A DNA stretch of 50,052 bases from Propionibacterium sp. Its GTDB lineage: Bacteria; Actinomycetota; Actinomycetes; Propionibacteriales; Propionibacteriaceae. The DNA lies in contig JAAYTZ010000133.1 in assembly GCA_012517965.1 (NCBI GenBank), forward strand, positions 1-50,052, read 5' to 3'. Position 1 is the stretch's first letter, and each line of letters starts with the position of its first letter. Positions 34,151 through 42,589 of this stretch are shown here, in pieces. A program made the translations under genes and the position numbers. The notes below the pieces were generated by a model that had not been told where the DNA came from, did no database searches, and saw only the letters and a program-made list of their open reading frames with translations.

Positions 34151-34989
34151 CGTTCGCCGGTGCGGCGAGCCATCTCCGCCCGCACCGCGGCCGCGAGGGG
34201 CTCGACCGGGCAGGTCTCGCCGGTGAACAGCTCGATCTGCCCGATGGCCTGGGTCACGAGCAGGTCCAACCCGTCGAGCAGCGGCGTGCCGGCGGCGGCG
34301 GCCCCGTCGGCGAACTGGCTGGGCCCGTGCCCGTACTGGACGTCGAACACCAGCCGGGTCAATGGCAGCAGCCCGCGCACCAGCTCCGGCCCGAGGGGCA
34401 CGGGGACGACCGACAGCAGCACGTCGCGCCGGGCGGTCACCGGCACCCCCCACGGGCGGATGTCGAGCAGCAGCCCCAGGAGGGAGGCGACCGGGTCGAG
34501 GCTGGCGTGGGCCCGCTCGACGCTGCGCGCCACCACGAGCACGTCCCGCACCCCCAGTTCGGACAGCGCCAGCAGCGCCGAGCGCGCGGTCGCCCCGGCG
34601 CCGACGATGATCGCGGACGCCGCCTGCTCGAACCCGGCGCGCCGGATCGGGTCCAGGATGCCGGCCACGTCGGTGTTGTCCACGAACGCCGGACGGCCTT
34701 CCCGGGGGAACACGTAGGTGTTGCCGGCGCGCAGCGTCCGGGCGCGGAAGCTGGCCTCCCCGAACTCGAGCAGCTTCCGCTTCAGCGGCATCGTGCACGA
34801 CAGCCCCACCCACTCGGGCCCGCAGGACCGGATGAACGCGCCCAGCTCGGCCTCGTCCACCTCGTGGGCGCCGTAGTGCCACCCCGTCAGCCCCAGCACG
34901 TCGTAGGCGGTGTTGTGGATGACGGGCGACAACGAGTGCGCGATGGGCTTGCCCAGGACGGCACAGCGGTGCGTGACTTCGGCGGCCAT
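34147..34989 (-). CDS. aroE: Shikimate dehydrogenase
   Basis: Reduces 3-dehydroshikimate to shikimate in aromatic amino acid synthesis, 280 aa. Family motifs: substrate-binding HSLSPVIHNTAYDVLG at residues 18-33, the catalytic Lys in SCTMPLKRKLLE, NTDVAGI, and the nucleotide loop IIVGAGATARSALLAL. After the dinucleotide loop the sequence reads VVARSVERA. The ATG at 34989 is 85 bp from the divergent lysine aminotransferase start. It overlaps the small membrane gene tail-to-tail. Other aro genes are not in the window. Confidence 0.93.
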   Translation of the reverse strand: MAAEVTHRCAVLGKPIAHSLSPVIHNTAYDVLGLTGWHYGAHEVDEAELGAFIRSCGPEWVGLSCTMPLKRKLLEFGEASFRARTLRAGNTYVFPREGRPAFVDNTDVAGILDPIRRAGFEQAASAIIVGAGATARSALLALSELGVRDVLVVARSVERAHASLDPVASLLGLLLDIRPWGVPVTARRDVLLSVVPVPLGPELVRGLLPLTRLVFDVQYGHGPSQFADGAAAAGTPLLDGLDLLVTQAIGQIELFTGETCPVEPLAAAVRAEMARRTGER

Positions 34990-35074
34990 GCGAACGTCCT
35001 ATCGCACCCGCGGCGTCCCGTGGAAATCTCAGCCGGGCGCTTGCCAAGGCCCGCACGCCGCGGGACCGTGGGGC

Positions 35075-36394
35075 ATGGCAGACACGATCTCGGCCGCAAA
35101 CGTTCGCGCCATCCTCGCCGAACACCTTCTCGTCGACGGGCTCCCGCTCGTCCTAGACCTGCAGCGTTCCCGGGGCACCACCCTGGTCGACCAGGACTCC
35201 GGCACCGAGTACCTCGACATGTTCACCTTCTTCGCCTCCAACGCGCTGGGCATGAACCATCCCGGCCTCACCGAGGACGCCGAGTTCCGCGCCGAGTTGC
35301 TCGAGGCCGCCCTCAACAAACCGTCGAACTCCGACGTCTACACGGTCGCGATGGCGCGGTTCGTCAAGGTGTTCGAGCGCGTCCTGGGTGATCCGGACCT
35401 CCCCCACTACTTCTTCATCGAGGGCGGCTCGCTCGCCGTCGAGAACGCGCTCAAGGTCGCCTTCGACTGGAAGTCGCGCTGGAACGAGGCACACGGACTC
35501 TCCCCCGACCTCGGGACGAAGATCATGCACCTGCGCAACGCCTTCCACGGGCGGTCCGGCTACACGATGTCGCTGACCAACACCGACCCCAACAAGGTCG
35601 CGCGCTACCCGAAGTTCGACTGGCCGCGGATCACCGAGCCGTTCATCGCCGCCGGCCGGGACATGGACGCCGCCGAGGCCCAGACGCTGGAGGAGGCGCA
35701 GCGGGCCTTCGAGGCCCACCCCCACGACATCGCGGGCTTCATCATGGAAACCGTCCAGGGCGAGGGCGGCGACCACCACTTCCGCGCCTCCTTCTTCGCG
35801 GCGATGAAGGAGCTCTGCCACGCCCACGACGCGCTGTTCATCCTCGACGAGGTGCAGACCGGCGGCGGGATGACCGGCAAGCCGTGGGCCTACCAGCACA
35901 AGAACGTCAAGCCGGACGTGATGAGTTTCGGCAAGAAGCTTCAGGTGTGCGGCATCACCGCGGGCGGCCGGGTGGACGAGGTCGAGGACAACGTGTTCCG
36001 GGTGTCGAGCCGCATCAACTCCACCTGGGGCGGCAGCCTCACCGACATGGTGCGCAGCCGGCGCATCCTGGAGGTGATCGAGGTCGAGGGACTGATGGAG
36101 CAGGCCCTCGTCAAGGGCGCCTACCTGCTCGAGCGGCTGACCGACATCGCGGCCCGGCACGCCCCCCTCGTCGACAACCCCCGCGGGCTCGGCCTGATGT
36201 GCGCCCTGTCGATGCCGGACACCGCCCTGCGCAACCGGGCCCTGGAACGGCTGATCAGCGACGAGAAGGTGATCATGCTGGGCTGCGGCCAGCGGTCGCT
36301 GCGGGTGCGCCCGCCGCTGACCGTGTCGACCGCCGACATCGACCGGGCCATGGACGCCGTCGACCGCGTCCTCCACGGGCTGGGCCGGGGCTGA
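35075..36394 (+). CDS. lat: L-lysine 6-aminotransferase
   Basis: PLP enzyme transferring the epsilon-amino group of lysine to 2-oxoglutarate, giving 2-aminoadipate 6-semialdehyde (which cyclises to piperideine-6-carboxylate), 439 aa. It matches the LAT family throughout: LDMFTFFASNALGMNHPGL, FFIEGGSLAVENALKVAFDWK, NAFHGRSGYTMSLTNTDPNK, LDEVQTGGGMTG and the PLP-Lys region SFGKKLQVCG (Lys287/288). In actinobacteria LAT can serve lysine catabolism, stress responses or beta-lactam synthesis; here the next two genes point to catabolism. No clear ribosome site precedes ATG 35075. The stop is two bases from the next start. Confidence 0.94.
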   Translation: MADTISAANVRAILAEHLLVDGLPLVLDLQRSRGTTLVDQDSGTEYLDMFTFFASNALGMNHPGLTEDAEFRAELLEAALNKPSNSDVYTVAMARFVKVFERVLGDPDLPHYFFIEGGSLAVENALKVAFDWKSRWNEAHGLSPDLGTKIMHLRNAFHGRSGYTMSLTNTDPNKVARYPKFDWPRITEPFIAAGRDMDAAEAQTLEEAQRAFEAHPHDIAGFIMETVQGEGGDHHFRASFFAAMKELCHAHDALFILDEVQTGGGMTGKPWAYQHKNVKPDVMSFGKKLQVCGITAGGRVDEVEDNVFRVSSRINSTWGGSLTDMVRSRRILEVIEVEGLMEQALVKGAYLLERLTDIAARHAPLVDNPRGLGLMCALSMPDTALRNRALERLISDEKVIMLGCGQRSLRVRPPLTVSTADIDRAMDAVDRVLHGLGRG

Positions 36395-36396
36395 CG

Positions 36397-37776
36397 GTGG
36401 ACACCCACGAGCTGCGGGCCGCGTTCGCCCGCTCGCTGTCGGCCATGTACGGCGCCGAGGTGCCCGCGTACGCCACCCTGGTCGAGGTCTCGACCGCGGT
36501 GAACCGCGACCACCTGGCCGCCCACCCCGAGACCGCCGAGCGCCTCGGCACCCTCGACCGGGTCACCGCGGAGCGGCACGGGGCCATCCGGGTGGGGACC
36601 GCGGAGGAGCTGCGCCGGGTCGCCCAGATCTTCGCCGCCTTCGGCATGGAGCCCGTCGGGTTCTACGACCTGCGCGGCGAGGAGTCCACGTCCCTGCCGA
36701 TCGTCTCGACGGCCTTCCGGCCGGTGACGGCGGACGCCCTGGCCCGCAACCCGTTCCGGGTGTTCACCTCCGTGCTGGTCACCGACGACCGCCGCTACTT
36801 CGACGAGAACCTCACCGCCGAACTGGACGCCTTCCTGTCCCGGCGCACCCTGTTCCCCGACGCGGTGGTGGCCCTGGCCGAGCGGGCGGAGGCGGCCGGC
36901 GGGCTGCCCGACGACCTCGCCGACCGGTTCCTCGCGGCCGCGACCGCGTGCTTCGCGCTTTCCGACGAGCCGGTGCACCGAGGGTGGTACGAGCGGCTGG
37001 CCGCCATCTCCGGCGTCGCCGCCGACATCGGCGGCGTGCGGCACACCCACCTCAACCACCTCACCCCGCGGGTGCTCGACATCGACGAGCTCTACCGCCG
37101 CATGACGGGACGCGGGATCGCCATGATCGACGAGATTCAGGGCCCGCCGGCGTGGGCCGGCCCCGACGTGCTGCTGCGGCAGACCTCCTTCCGGGCCTTG
37201 CCCGAGCGGCGCCGCTTCCGGGAGCCGGACGGCTCGATCGTCGAGGGCACCCTGAGCGTACGGTTCGGCGAGGTGGAGCAGCGCGGCATCGCCCTCACCC
37301 CCGCCGGGCGCGACCGCTACGACCGGGCGCTCGCCGAGGTCGACCGTGAGGCCGCCGGGCTCGACGCATCCGGGCGCGACGCGGTCAAGAAGGCGGTGTG
37401 GGCGCGGACGTGGCCGACCGACGAGGACGGACTGGACGCCGCCGGGCTGGCGTGGTTCACCTACGCGGCCTCCCCCGCCCGCCCGGCAGGGACGCCGCCG
37501 GCCGCGCTGGGCGACCTCGTCCGCGGCGGCTGGCTCACCCGCAGCCCCATCGTGTACGAGGACTTCCTGCCCCGGTCGGCCGCCGGGATCTTCCGGTCGA
37601 ACCTCGACCACGACGGCACCCGGGACGCCTCCCGCGCGGGGTCACCCCGCGACGAGGCCTGGATGGCCCACGCCACCGGACGCACCGTCCACGACCCCAT
37701 GGCCCTGTACGCCGCCCAGCGACGGGCCTCCCTGGATGCCGCGGCGTCCGAACTCGGCCTCACGATCGGAGCCTGA
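36397..37776 (+). CDS. hglS: 2-oxoadipate dioxygenase/decarboxylase (HglS/YdcJ, DUF1338)
   Basis: Fe(II) enzyme of the DUF1338 family, 459 aa. The Pseudomonas putida member HglS converts 2-oxoadipate to D-2-hydroxyglutarate in lysine breakdown. Likely metal-binding residues are visible: His61 in TAERHGAIRVG, a His in GGVRHTHLNHLTPR (about 205-220) and Glu in VRFGEVEQRGIAL. The C-terminus has YEDFLPRSAAGIFRSNL, also typical. GTG 36397 is two bases after the lat stop and one base separates its stop from the next gene, so lat-hglS-aldehyde dehydrogenase is one operon. The context strongly supports the 2-oxoadipate activity. Confidence 0.9.
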   Translation: MDTHELRAAFARSLSAMYGAEVPAYATLVEVSTAVNRDHLAAHPETAERLGTLDRVTAERHGAIRVGTAEELRRVAQIFAAFGMEPVGFYDLRGEESTSLPIVSTAFRPVTADALARNPFRVFTSVLVTDDRRYFDENLTAELDAFLSRRTLFPDAVVALAERAEAAGGLPDDLADRFLAAATACFALSDEPVHRGWYERLAAISGVAADIGGVRHTHLNHLTPRVLDIDELYRRMTGRGIAMIDEIQGPPAWAGPDVLLRQTSFRALPERRRFREPDGSIVEGTLSVRFGEVEQRGIALTPAGRDRYDRALAEVDREAAGLDASGRDAVKKAVWARTWPTDEDGLDAAGLAWFTYAASPARPAGTPPAALGDLVRGGWLTRSPIVYEDFLPRSAAGIFRSNLDHDGTRDASRAGSPRDEAWMAHATGRTVHDPMALYAAQRRASLDAAASELGLTIGA

Positions 37777-37777
37777 C

Positions 37778-39292
37778 ATGACCACCATCGACCTGGCGGG
37801 GCGAGCCCGCGCCGCGCTGGAATCCCTGGGCGTCGACCCGGCCCGCTACGGCTCCGGGGACCTGATGGCGCGCTCACCGATCAGCGGGGCGGGCCTGTTC
37901 GGCGTCCGGGCGACGCCGCCCGCCGAGGCCGACGCCGTCATCGGGGCGGCGCACGCGGCGTTCGCCGAGTGGCGCCTGACCCCGGCGCCGGTGCGCGGCT
38001 CCCTGGTGAAGCGGCTCGGCGAGTTGATCGCGGCGCACAAGGAGGCGCTGGCCGACCTGGTGACCATCGAGGCCGGGAAGATCCGGTCGGAGGCGCTAGG
38101 CGAGGTGCAGGAGATGATCGACATCTGCGACCTGGCGGTGGGTCTGTCGCGCCAGCTGTACGGCCGAACCATGCCCTCGGAGCGGCCCGGGCACCGGCTG
38201 CAGGAGCAGTGGCACCCCTTGGGGGTGGTGGGGGTGATCTCGGCGTTCAACTTCCCGGTGGCGGTGTGGTCGTGGAACGCGGCCGTGGCGTTGGTGTGCG
38301 GCGACCCGGTCGTCTGGAAGCCGTCGGAGCTGACCCCGCTGTGCGCGCTCGGCTGCGACGCCCTGCTGCGGCGCGCCATGGCCGAGCGCGGCGCCCCCGC
38401 CGGGCTGGCCGGGCTGATCCTGGGCGGCCGGGAGGCCGGCGCCGCGCTGGCGGACGACCCGCGGGTGGCCCTGGTGTCGGCGACCGGGTCGACCCGGATG
38501 GGCCGCGACGTCGGCCCCCGGGTCGCCGCGCGCTTCGGCCGCTCGCTGCTCGAGTTGGGCGGCAACAACGCCGTCATCGTCGCGCCGTCGGCCGACCTCG
38601 ACCTGGCGGTGCACTCGATGGTGTTCGCCGCGGCCGGCACCGCGGGGCAGCGGTGCACCTCCCAGCGGCGCCTGATCGTGCACGAGTCGATCGCGGACGC
38701 CGTCGTCGCGAAGCTCGCCGCGGCGTTCGAGCGACTCCCCGCAGGGGACCCCTTCGCCGACGGCGTCCTGCTGGGGCCGCTGATCAACCCGGCCGCCCAC
38801 GAGGCCATGCGGGCGGCGCTGGCGTCCGTGGCCGACGCCGGGGGCGAGGTCGTGTGCGGCGGGGAGGCCCTCGACGTGGGCCTGGGCGGCACCTGGGTGC
38901 GTCCGGCCCTGGTGCGGCTGCCCCGGCAGTCCGGGCCCGCGCTGATCGAGACGTTCGCGCCGATCCTCTACGTGCTCACCTACACCGACTTCGACGAGGC
39001 GCTCGCCCTGCACAACGCCGTCCCGCAAGGCCTGTCGGGCGGCATCTTCACCTCGGACGCCGCCGAGGCGGAGCGGTACCTGTCCCCCGCCGGCGCCGAC
39101 ACCGGCATCGCGAACGTCAACGTCGCCACGTCGGGGGCCGAGATCGGCGGGGCGTTCGGCGGCGAGAAGGAGACCGGGGGCGGCCGCGAGTCCGGCTCGG
39201 ACGCGTGGAAGGCCTACATGCGCCGGACGACGAATACGATCAACTACTCCGGGACGGTGCGGTTGGCCCAGGGGGTCGACTTCACGGGTTGA
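37778..39292 (+). CDS. amaB: 2-aminoadipate 6-semialdehyde dehydrogenase (ALDH7/antiquitin type)
   Basis: NAD(P)-dependent aldehyde dehydrogenase of 504 aa in the antiquitin class. It oxidises the product of lysine 6-aminotransferase to 2-aminoadipate. Class markers: GKIRSEALGEVQEMIDICDLAVG, FNFPVAVWSWN, LLELGGNNAVIV with the general-base Glu near 259, the nucleophile in AGQRCTSQRRL (Cys293), and INYSGTVRLAQGV at the C-terminus. ATG 37778 is one base past the hglS stop. Last gene of the operon; the convergent thioesterase gene ends 13 bp away. Confidence 0.93.
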   Translation: MTTIDLAGRARAALESLGVDPARYGSGDLMARSPISGAGLFGVRATPPAEADAVIGAAHAAFAEWRLTPAPVRGSLVKRLGELIAAHKEALADLVTIEAGKIRSEALGEVQEMIDICDLAVGLSRQLYGRTMPSERPGHRLQEQWHPLGVVGVISAFNFPVAVWSWNAAVALVCGDPVVWKPSELTPLCALGCDALLRRAMAERGAPAGLAGLILGGREAGAALADDPRVALVSATGSTRMGRDVGPRVAARFGRSLLELGGNNAVIVAPSADLDLAVHSMVFAAAGTAGQRCTSQRRLIVHESIADAVVAKLAAAFERLPAGDPFADGVLLGPLINPAAHEAMRAALASVADAGGEVVCGGEALDVGLGGTWVRPALVRLPRQSGPALIETFAPILYVLTYTDFDEALALHNAVPQGLSGGIFTSDAAEAERYLSPAGADTGIANVNVATSGAEIGGAFGGEKETGGGRESGSDAWKAYMRRTTNTINYSGTVRLAQGVDFTG

Positions 39293-39305
39293 TCCGCGCG
39301 CCGCC

Positions 39306-40169
39306 TCAGGTGAGTAACGCGGGCCAGCGCTCGGCGGCGGCCCGGAACGCCTCCGGCACCGGGGTGGGCCGGCCCGTGCGGTCGGCGTGGACCAGCACCA
39401 CGCCCGCGCGCGCGAAGACGGTGCCGTCGTCGGGATCGGCGATCTCGTGGGCGAACGTCACCGAGGTGCGGCCGATCCGCGCGATCGCCGTCCGGACGAC
39501 GTAGGGGGCCAGCCGGTGCCCGAGCTGGCGCACGTAGCGCAGGTCCTGCCGGGCGATCAGCAGGGTCCCGGTCACGTCGGAGGCCATCTCGGTCGGGAGC
39601 ACGGTGGGGTCGATCGCGTGGTTGAGCGCCACCCGTGCCTCGCCCAGGTAGTTGACGAAGAGGGTGTTGTTGACGTGCCCGTACGAGTCGAGATCGGACC
39701 AGCGCACCCGGAACGGGTGCTCGTGGGCGGCGTCCCCGACCCGGAAGCCCTCCAGCGCGGGCCACTCGTCGAGCGGCTCGGCGACCTCGTCGAACCAGGC
39801 CCGCTCGGCGTGCGTGAAGCGGCGGGGGGCGCCGGTGGCGAAGTCGAACACGCAGGCCAGCGATCGGGCCCGGGCGACGGGCCGCCCGCGCTGGCTCAGC
39901 TCGTAGGCGTAGGTCAGCGAGGCCGCCCCCACGTCACCGATGCGGACGCCGACCCGCAGCGGCTCGGTGTCGTAGGAGATCGGGGCGAGGTAGACGACCG
40001 AGTGCGAGACGATCACGATGCCGTGGGCGAGCAGCGCCGCGTTCGGCGAGTCGAGCAGGACCTCGACCCGGGCCTCCTGGAGGTAGTCGACGACGGTCGC
40101 GTTGTTGACGTGCGCCTGGGCGTCCAGGTCGGTCCACCGCAGGCCGACCTCCACCTCGAACACGGTCAA
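39306..40169 (-). CDS. Double-hotdog acyl-CoA thioesterase
   Basis: A 287-aa protein with two consecutive 4HBT hotdog domains. Each has the active-site pattern: VGLRWTDLDAQAHVNNATVVDYLQEAR at the N-terminus and VRWSDLDSYGHVNNTLFVNYLGEAR in the middle, so the fold repeats at about residues 1-135 and 150-285. It likely hydrolyses acyl-CoA thioesters. The TTG at 40169 is chosen because GAGGAG, lying in the last codons of the ligase gene, is six bases upstream; a GTG two codons later is an alternative. It follows the acyl-CoA ligase with a 3-bp gap, so the pair is co-transcribed. Confidence 0.9.
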   Translation of the reverse strand: MTVFEVEVGLRWTDLDAQAHVNNATVVDYLQEARVEVLLDSPNAALLAHGIVIVSHSVVYLAPISYDTEPLRVGVRIGDVGAASLTYAYELSQRGRPVARARSLACVFDFATGAPRRFTHAERAWFDEVAEPLDEWPALEGFRVGDAAHEHPFRVRWSDLDSYGHVNNTLFVNYLGEARVALNHAIDPTVLPTEMASDVTGTLLIARQDLRYVRQLGHRLAPYVVRTAIARIGRTSVTFAHEIADPDDGTVFARAGVVLVHADRTGRPTPVPEAFRAAAERWPALLT

Positions 40170-40172
40170 CCG

Positions 40173-41996
40173 TCACTCCTCGGCGTCGTAGAGCGACTCG
40201 ACGATGTCGCCGTACTGCTGGGTGATGATCGAACGGCGCACCTTCATCGACGGCGTGGTGGTGCCCTCGTCGACGCTGAACTCGTGGTCCAGGATCGCGT
40301 AGCGCTTGACCGTCTCCCACGGCTCCAGCCGGCTGTTGGCGCGCGCCATGAAGCGGTCGATGGACGCCCGGATCTCGGGCAGCTGGGTCAGTTCGGCGTA
40401 GGTGAGACCCTCCCGCTTGTGGTTCTTGGCCCACCGCTCGAGGTTGACCGGGTCGAGCGTGAGCAGGGCCGAGACGTACTTGCGGCCGTCGCCCACGGCG
40501 ACGGACTGCGAGACGTAGGGGATGTTGGCGGCGATGGCGTTCTCCACCTTCTGCGGGGCCACATACTTCCCCCCGGACGTCTTCATCAGGTCCTTCTTGC
40601 GGTCGGTGATCGTGAGGTAGCCGTCGCTGTCGAGGAAGCCGATGTCGCCAGTGTGCAGCCAGCCGTCGACCAGCACCTCGGCGGTCAACTCCGGCTCCTT
40701 GTGGTAGCCGCGCATGATGCCGGGACCCTTGATCAGCACCTCGCCGTCCTCGGCGATCCGGATCGTGGTGCCGGGGATCGCCGGGCCCACGGTGCCGAAG
40801 CGGGGCGTCTTCGGGTGGTTCACGCAGGCGACCGCGCTCGTCTCGGTCATCCCGTAGCCCTCGACGATCAGGATGCCGGCCGAGAAGAACCACTGCTGCA
40901 CCTGTGAGCTCAGCTTCGCCGAGCCGGAGATCAGGAACTCGATGTTGCCGCCCAGCTTCGCCCGCAGCTTCGAGAAGACCAGCCGGTCGGCCACCCGGTA
41001 GGGGGCCCCGATCTGCCACGGCATGGGCCGGCCCTCGATCAGGTAGGGCCGGGCCGCGGCCCCGACGGAGAACGACCACCGGGAGATGCGGCCCTTGAGG
41101 GTGCTGCGCGGGGCGGCGGTCATCACCGCGTTGCGCACCCGCTCGAACACGCGCGGCACGCCGCACATGAAGTGCGGGTGCGTGGTGCCGAGGCCGTTGA
41201 CGATCTGGTCGGGGCGGCCGTCGACGGCGCTGGCGAACCCGATCGACAACTGCGCGGCGATGAGGAGCTTGCCGAAGACGTGCGACAGCGGCAGCCACAG
41301 GTACTGCAGCTTGCCGGCGTCGATGAGGTGCATCGCGTTGACCACCTCACCCTCGTAGACCCACGAGCCGTGCGTCAGCTCGACGCCCTTGGGCAGGCCG
41401 GTCGTGCCGGAGGTGTAGATGAGGGTGGCGAGGGTGTCGGGACCGGTGGCGTCCGTGGCCCGCTGCACGCAGCCCGGGTCCTCCGCGAGCCGGGAACGGC
41501 CGGCGTCCAGCAGTTGCTGCCAGGTGATGACCCGGTCGTCGGGGGCGTCGCCGTCGATGAGGATCACGCGCTCGACCTGCGTCCACAGGGCGTCGTTGTC
41601 GGTGAGCTTGGCCAGTTGGGTGTCGTTCTCGGCGACGAAGAACCGGCTGCCGGAGTGCGACACGATGTGCGCGAAGTCCCCGGGACCGGTGTTGGGGTAG
41701 ATCGTGGTGGTGGCCCCGCCGGCGCTGTTGATGGCCAGATCGAGCAGGATCCACTCCAGGCGGGTGCTGGACGCGATCGCGACCCGACCCTCGAACTCCA
41801 GGCCGAGGGCCAGCAGGCCCGCCGCCAGCGTGTCGACCTGCTCCTTGGCCTCGGCCCAGGTCAGCGACGCCCAGCCGTCGCCGCGGGGGGCCCGGAAGGC
41901 CTCGTCGTGGCGGCTGCGCTCCACCCGCCGGTTGAACAGAGCACCCACCGAACTGGGGGCCTGGGCCATCACTGCGGCAACGTCGACGTCTTCCAT
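40173..41996 (-). CDS. fadD: Long-chain fatty acid-CoA ligase (FadD15-like)
   Basis: AMP-forming acyl-CoA synthetase of 607 aa that activates fatty acids for degradation or lipid synthesis. ANL-superfamily motifs: P-loop LIYTSGTTGLPKGVELTH (about residue 190), VEGYGMTETSA, and HTGDIGFLDSDGYLTITDRKKD, followed by the hinge and the C-terminal acylation Lys in TPSMKVRRSII. The full length resembles mycobacterial FadD15. Start ATG 41996. It is divergent from the MarR gene with 134 bp between, which carries a TTGA/TCAA palindrome, so MarR may control both. Confidence 0.93.
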   Translation of the reverse strand: MEDVDVAAVMAQAPSSVGALFNRRVERSRHDEAFRAPRGDGWASLTWAEAKEQVDTLAAGLLALGLEFEGRVAIASSTRLEWILLDLAINSAGGATTTIYPNTGPGDFAHIVSHSGSRFFVAENDTQLAKLTDNDALWTQVERVILIDGDAPDDRVITWQQLLDAGRSRLAEDPGCVQRATDATGPDTLATLIYTSGTTGLPKGVELTHGSWVYEGEVVNAMHLIDAGKLQYLWLPLSHVFGKLLIAAQLSIGFASAVDGRPDQIVNGLGTTHPHFMCGVPRVFERVRNAVMTAAPRSTLKGRISRWSFSVGAAARPYLIEGRPMPWQIGAPYRVADRLVFSKLRAKLGGNIEFLISGSAKLSSQVQQWFFSAGILIVEGYGMTETSAVACVNHPKTPRFGTVGPAIPGTTIRIAEDGEVLIKGPGIMRGYHKEPELTAEVLVDGWLHTGDIGFLDSDGYLTITDRKKDLMKTSGGKYVAPQKVENAIAANIPYVSQSVAVGDGRKYVSALLTLDPVNLERWAKNHKREGLTYAELTQLPEIRASIDRFMARANSRLEPWETVKRYAILDHEFSVDEGTTTPSMKVRRSIITQQYGDIVESLYDAEE

Positions 41997-42096
41997 GCTC
42001 GCTCCTCCATCGGCACCGGGTGCTTGGCGGCTCAGTCTAGGGGCCGGACGCCCCCGCACCGGTGAACCCGCGTGCCGCACTGCGGGGTTCTGGTGA

Positions 42097-42108
42097 TTGA
42101 AGCGTCAA
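42097..42108. promoter_or_regulatory. Candidate MarR operator
   Basis: TTGA-AGCG-TCAA, a perfect 4-bp half-site palindrome in the divergent fadD-marR region, 22 bp before the marR ATG and ten bases before a TAGGCT -10-like box (42118-42123). TTGA/TCAA half-sites are typical of MarR-family operators, which fits autoregulation. Confidence 0.4.
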
Positions 42109-42130
42109 CTCCGTTGCTAGGCTGGGCGCC

Positions 42131-42589
42131 ATGGAGAGTGACACCCGTGGTCTCTGGCTGACCGCCGACCAGCAGAGCGTCTGGCGGGCTTTCCTCGCGG
42201 CCGTCGCGGTCATCGACGACCGGCTGGACGCCGCGCTGCGCCCCTACGACCTCGATCTCGGCGAGTACGAGATCCTGGTGAAACTGTCCGAGGCCGAGGA
42301 CCGCCGGCTCCGCATGTCGGACCTGGCGCTCAGGGTGCGCCAGTCCCGCTCGCGCCTCACCCACACCGTCGCCCGCATGGAGAAGAAGGAGCTGATCCAG
42401 CGCCTGCCCTGCCCCGAGGACCGGCGAGGCGTCATCGCCGCGCTCACCCGCAAGGGGTTCAAGCTGCTCGAGGCTGCCGCCCCGACCCACGTGCGGTCGG
42501 TCCGCGACATCTTCGTCGACCGGGTCGACCCGCACGACTTCGCTGCCCTCGGCCGGGCGATGCGCGCGGTCCTGGAAGCGGCCGGCTGA
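42131..42589 (+). CDS. MarR-family transcriptional regulator
   Basis: A 152-aa MarR dimer-type regulator. The winged helix spans about 45-110: LGEYEILVKLSEAEDRRLRM, recognition helix region SDLALRVRQSRSRLTHTVARM, wing LIQRLPCPEDRRGVIAALT. Helices at both ends would form the dimer. The ATG at 42131 is seven bases after a -10-like box, so the mRNA is probably leaderless. Its stop overlaps the start of the D-2-hydroxyglutarate dehydrogenase gene (TGATG), making that enzyme the most likely target, with the divergent fadD-thioesterase pair a possible second one. The ligand could be 2-hydroxyglutarate or an acyl-CoA (inference). Confidence 0.92.
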   Translation: MESDTRGLWLTADQQSVWRAFLAAVAVIDDRLDAALRPYDLDLGEYEILVKLSEAEDRRLRMSDLALRVRQSRSRLTHTVARMEKKELIQRLPCPEDRRGVIAALTRKGFKLLEAAAPTHVRSVRDIFVDRVDPHDFAALGRAMRAVLEAAG

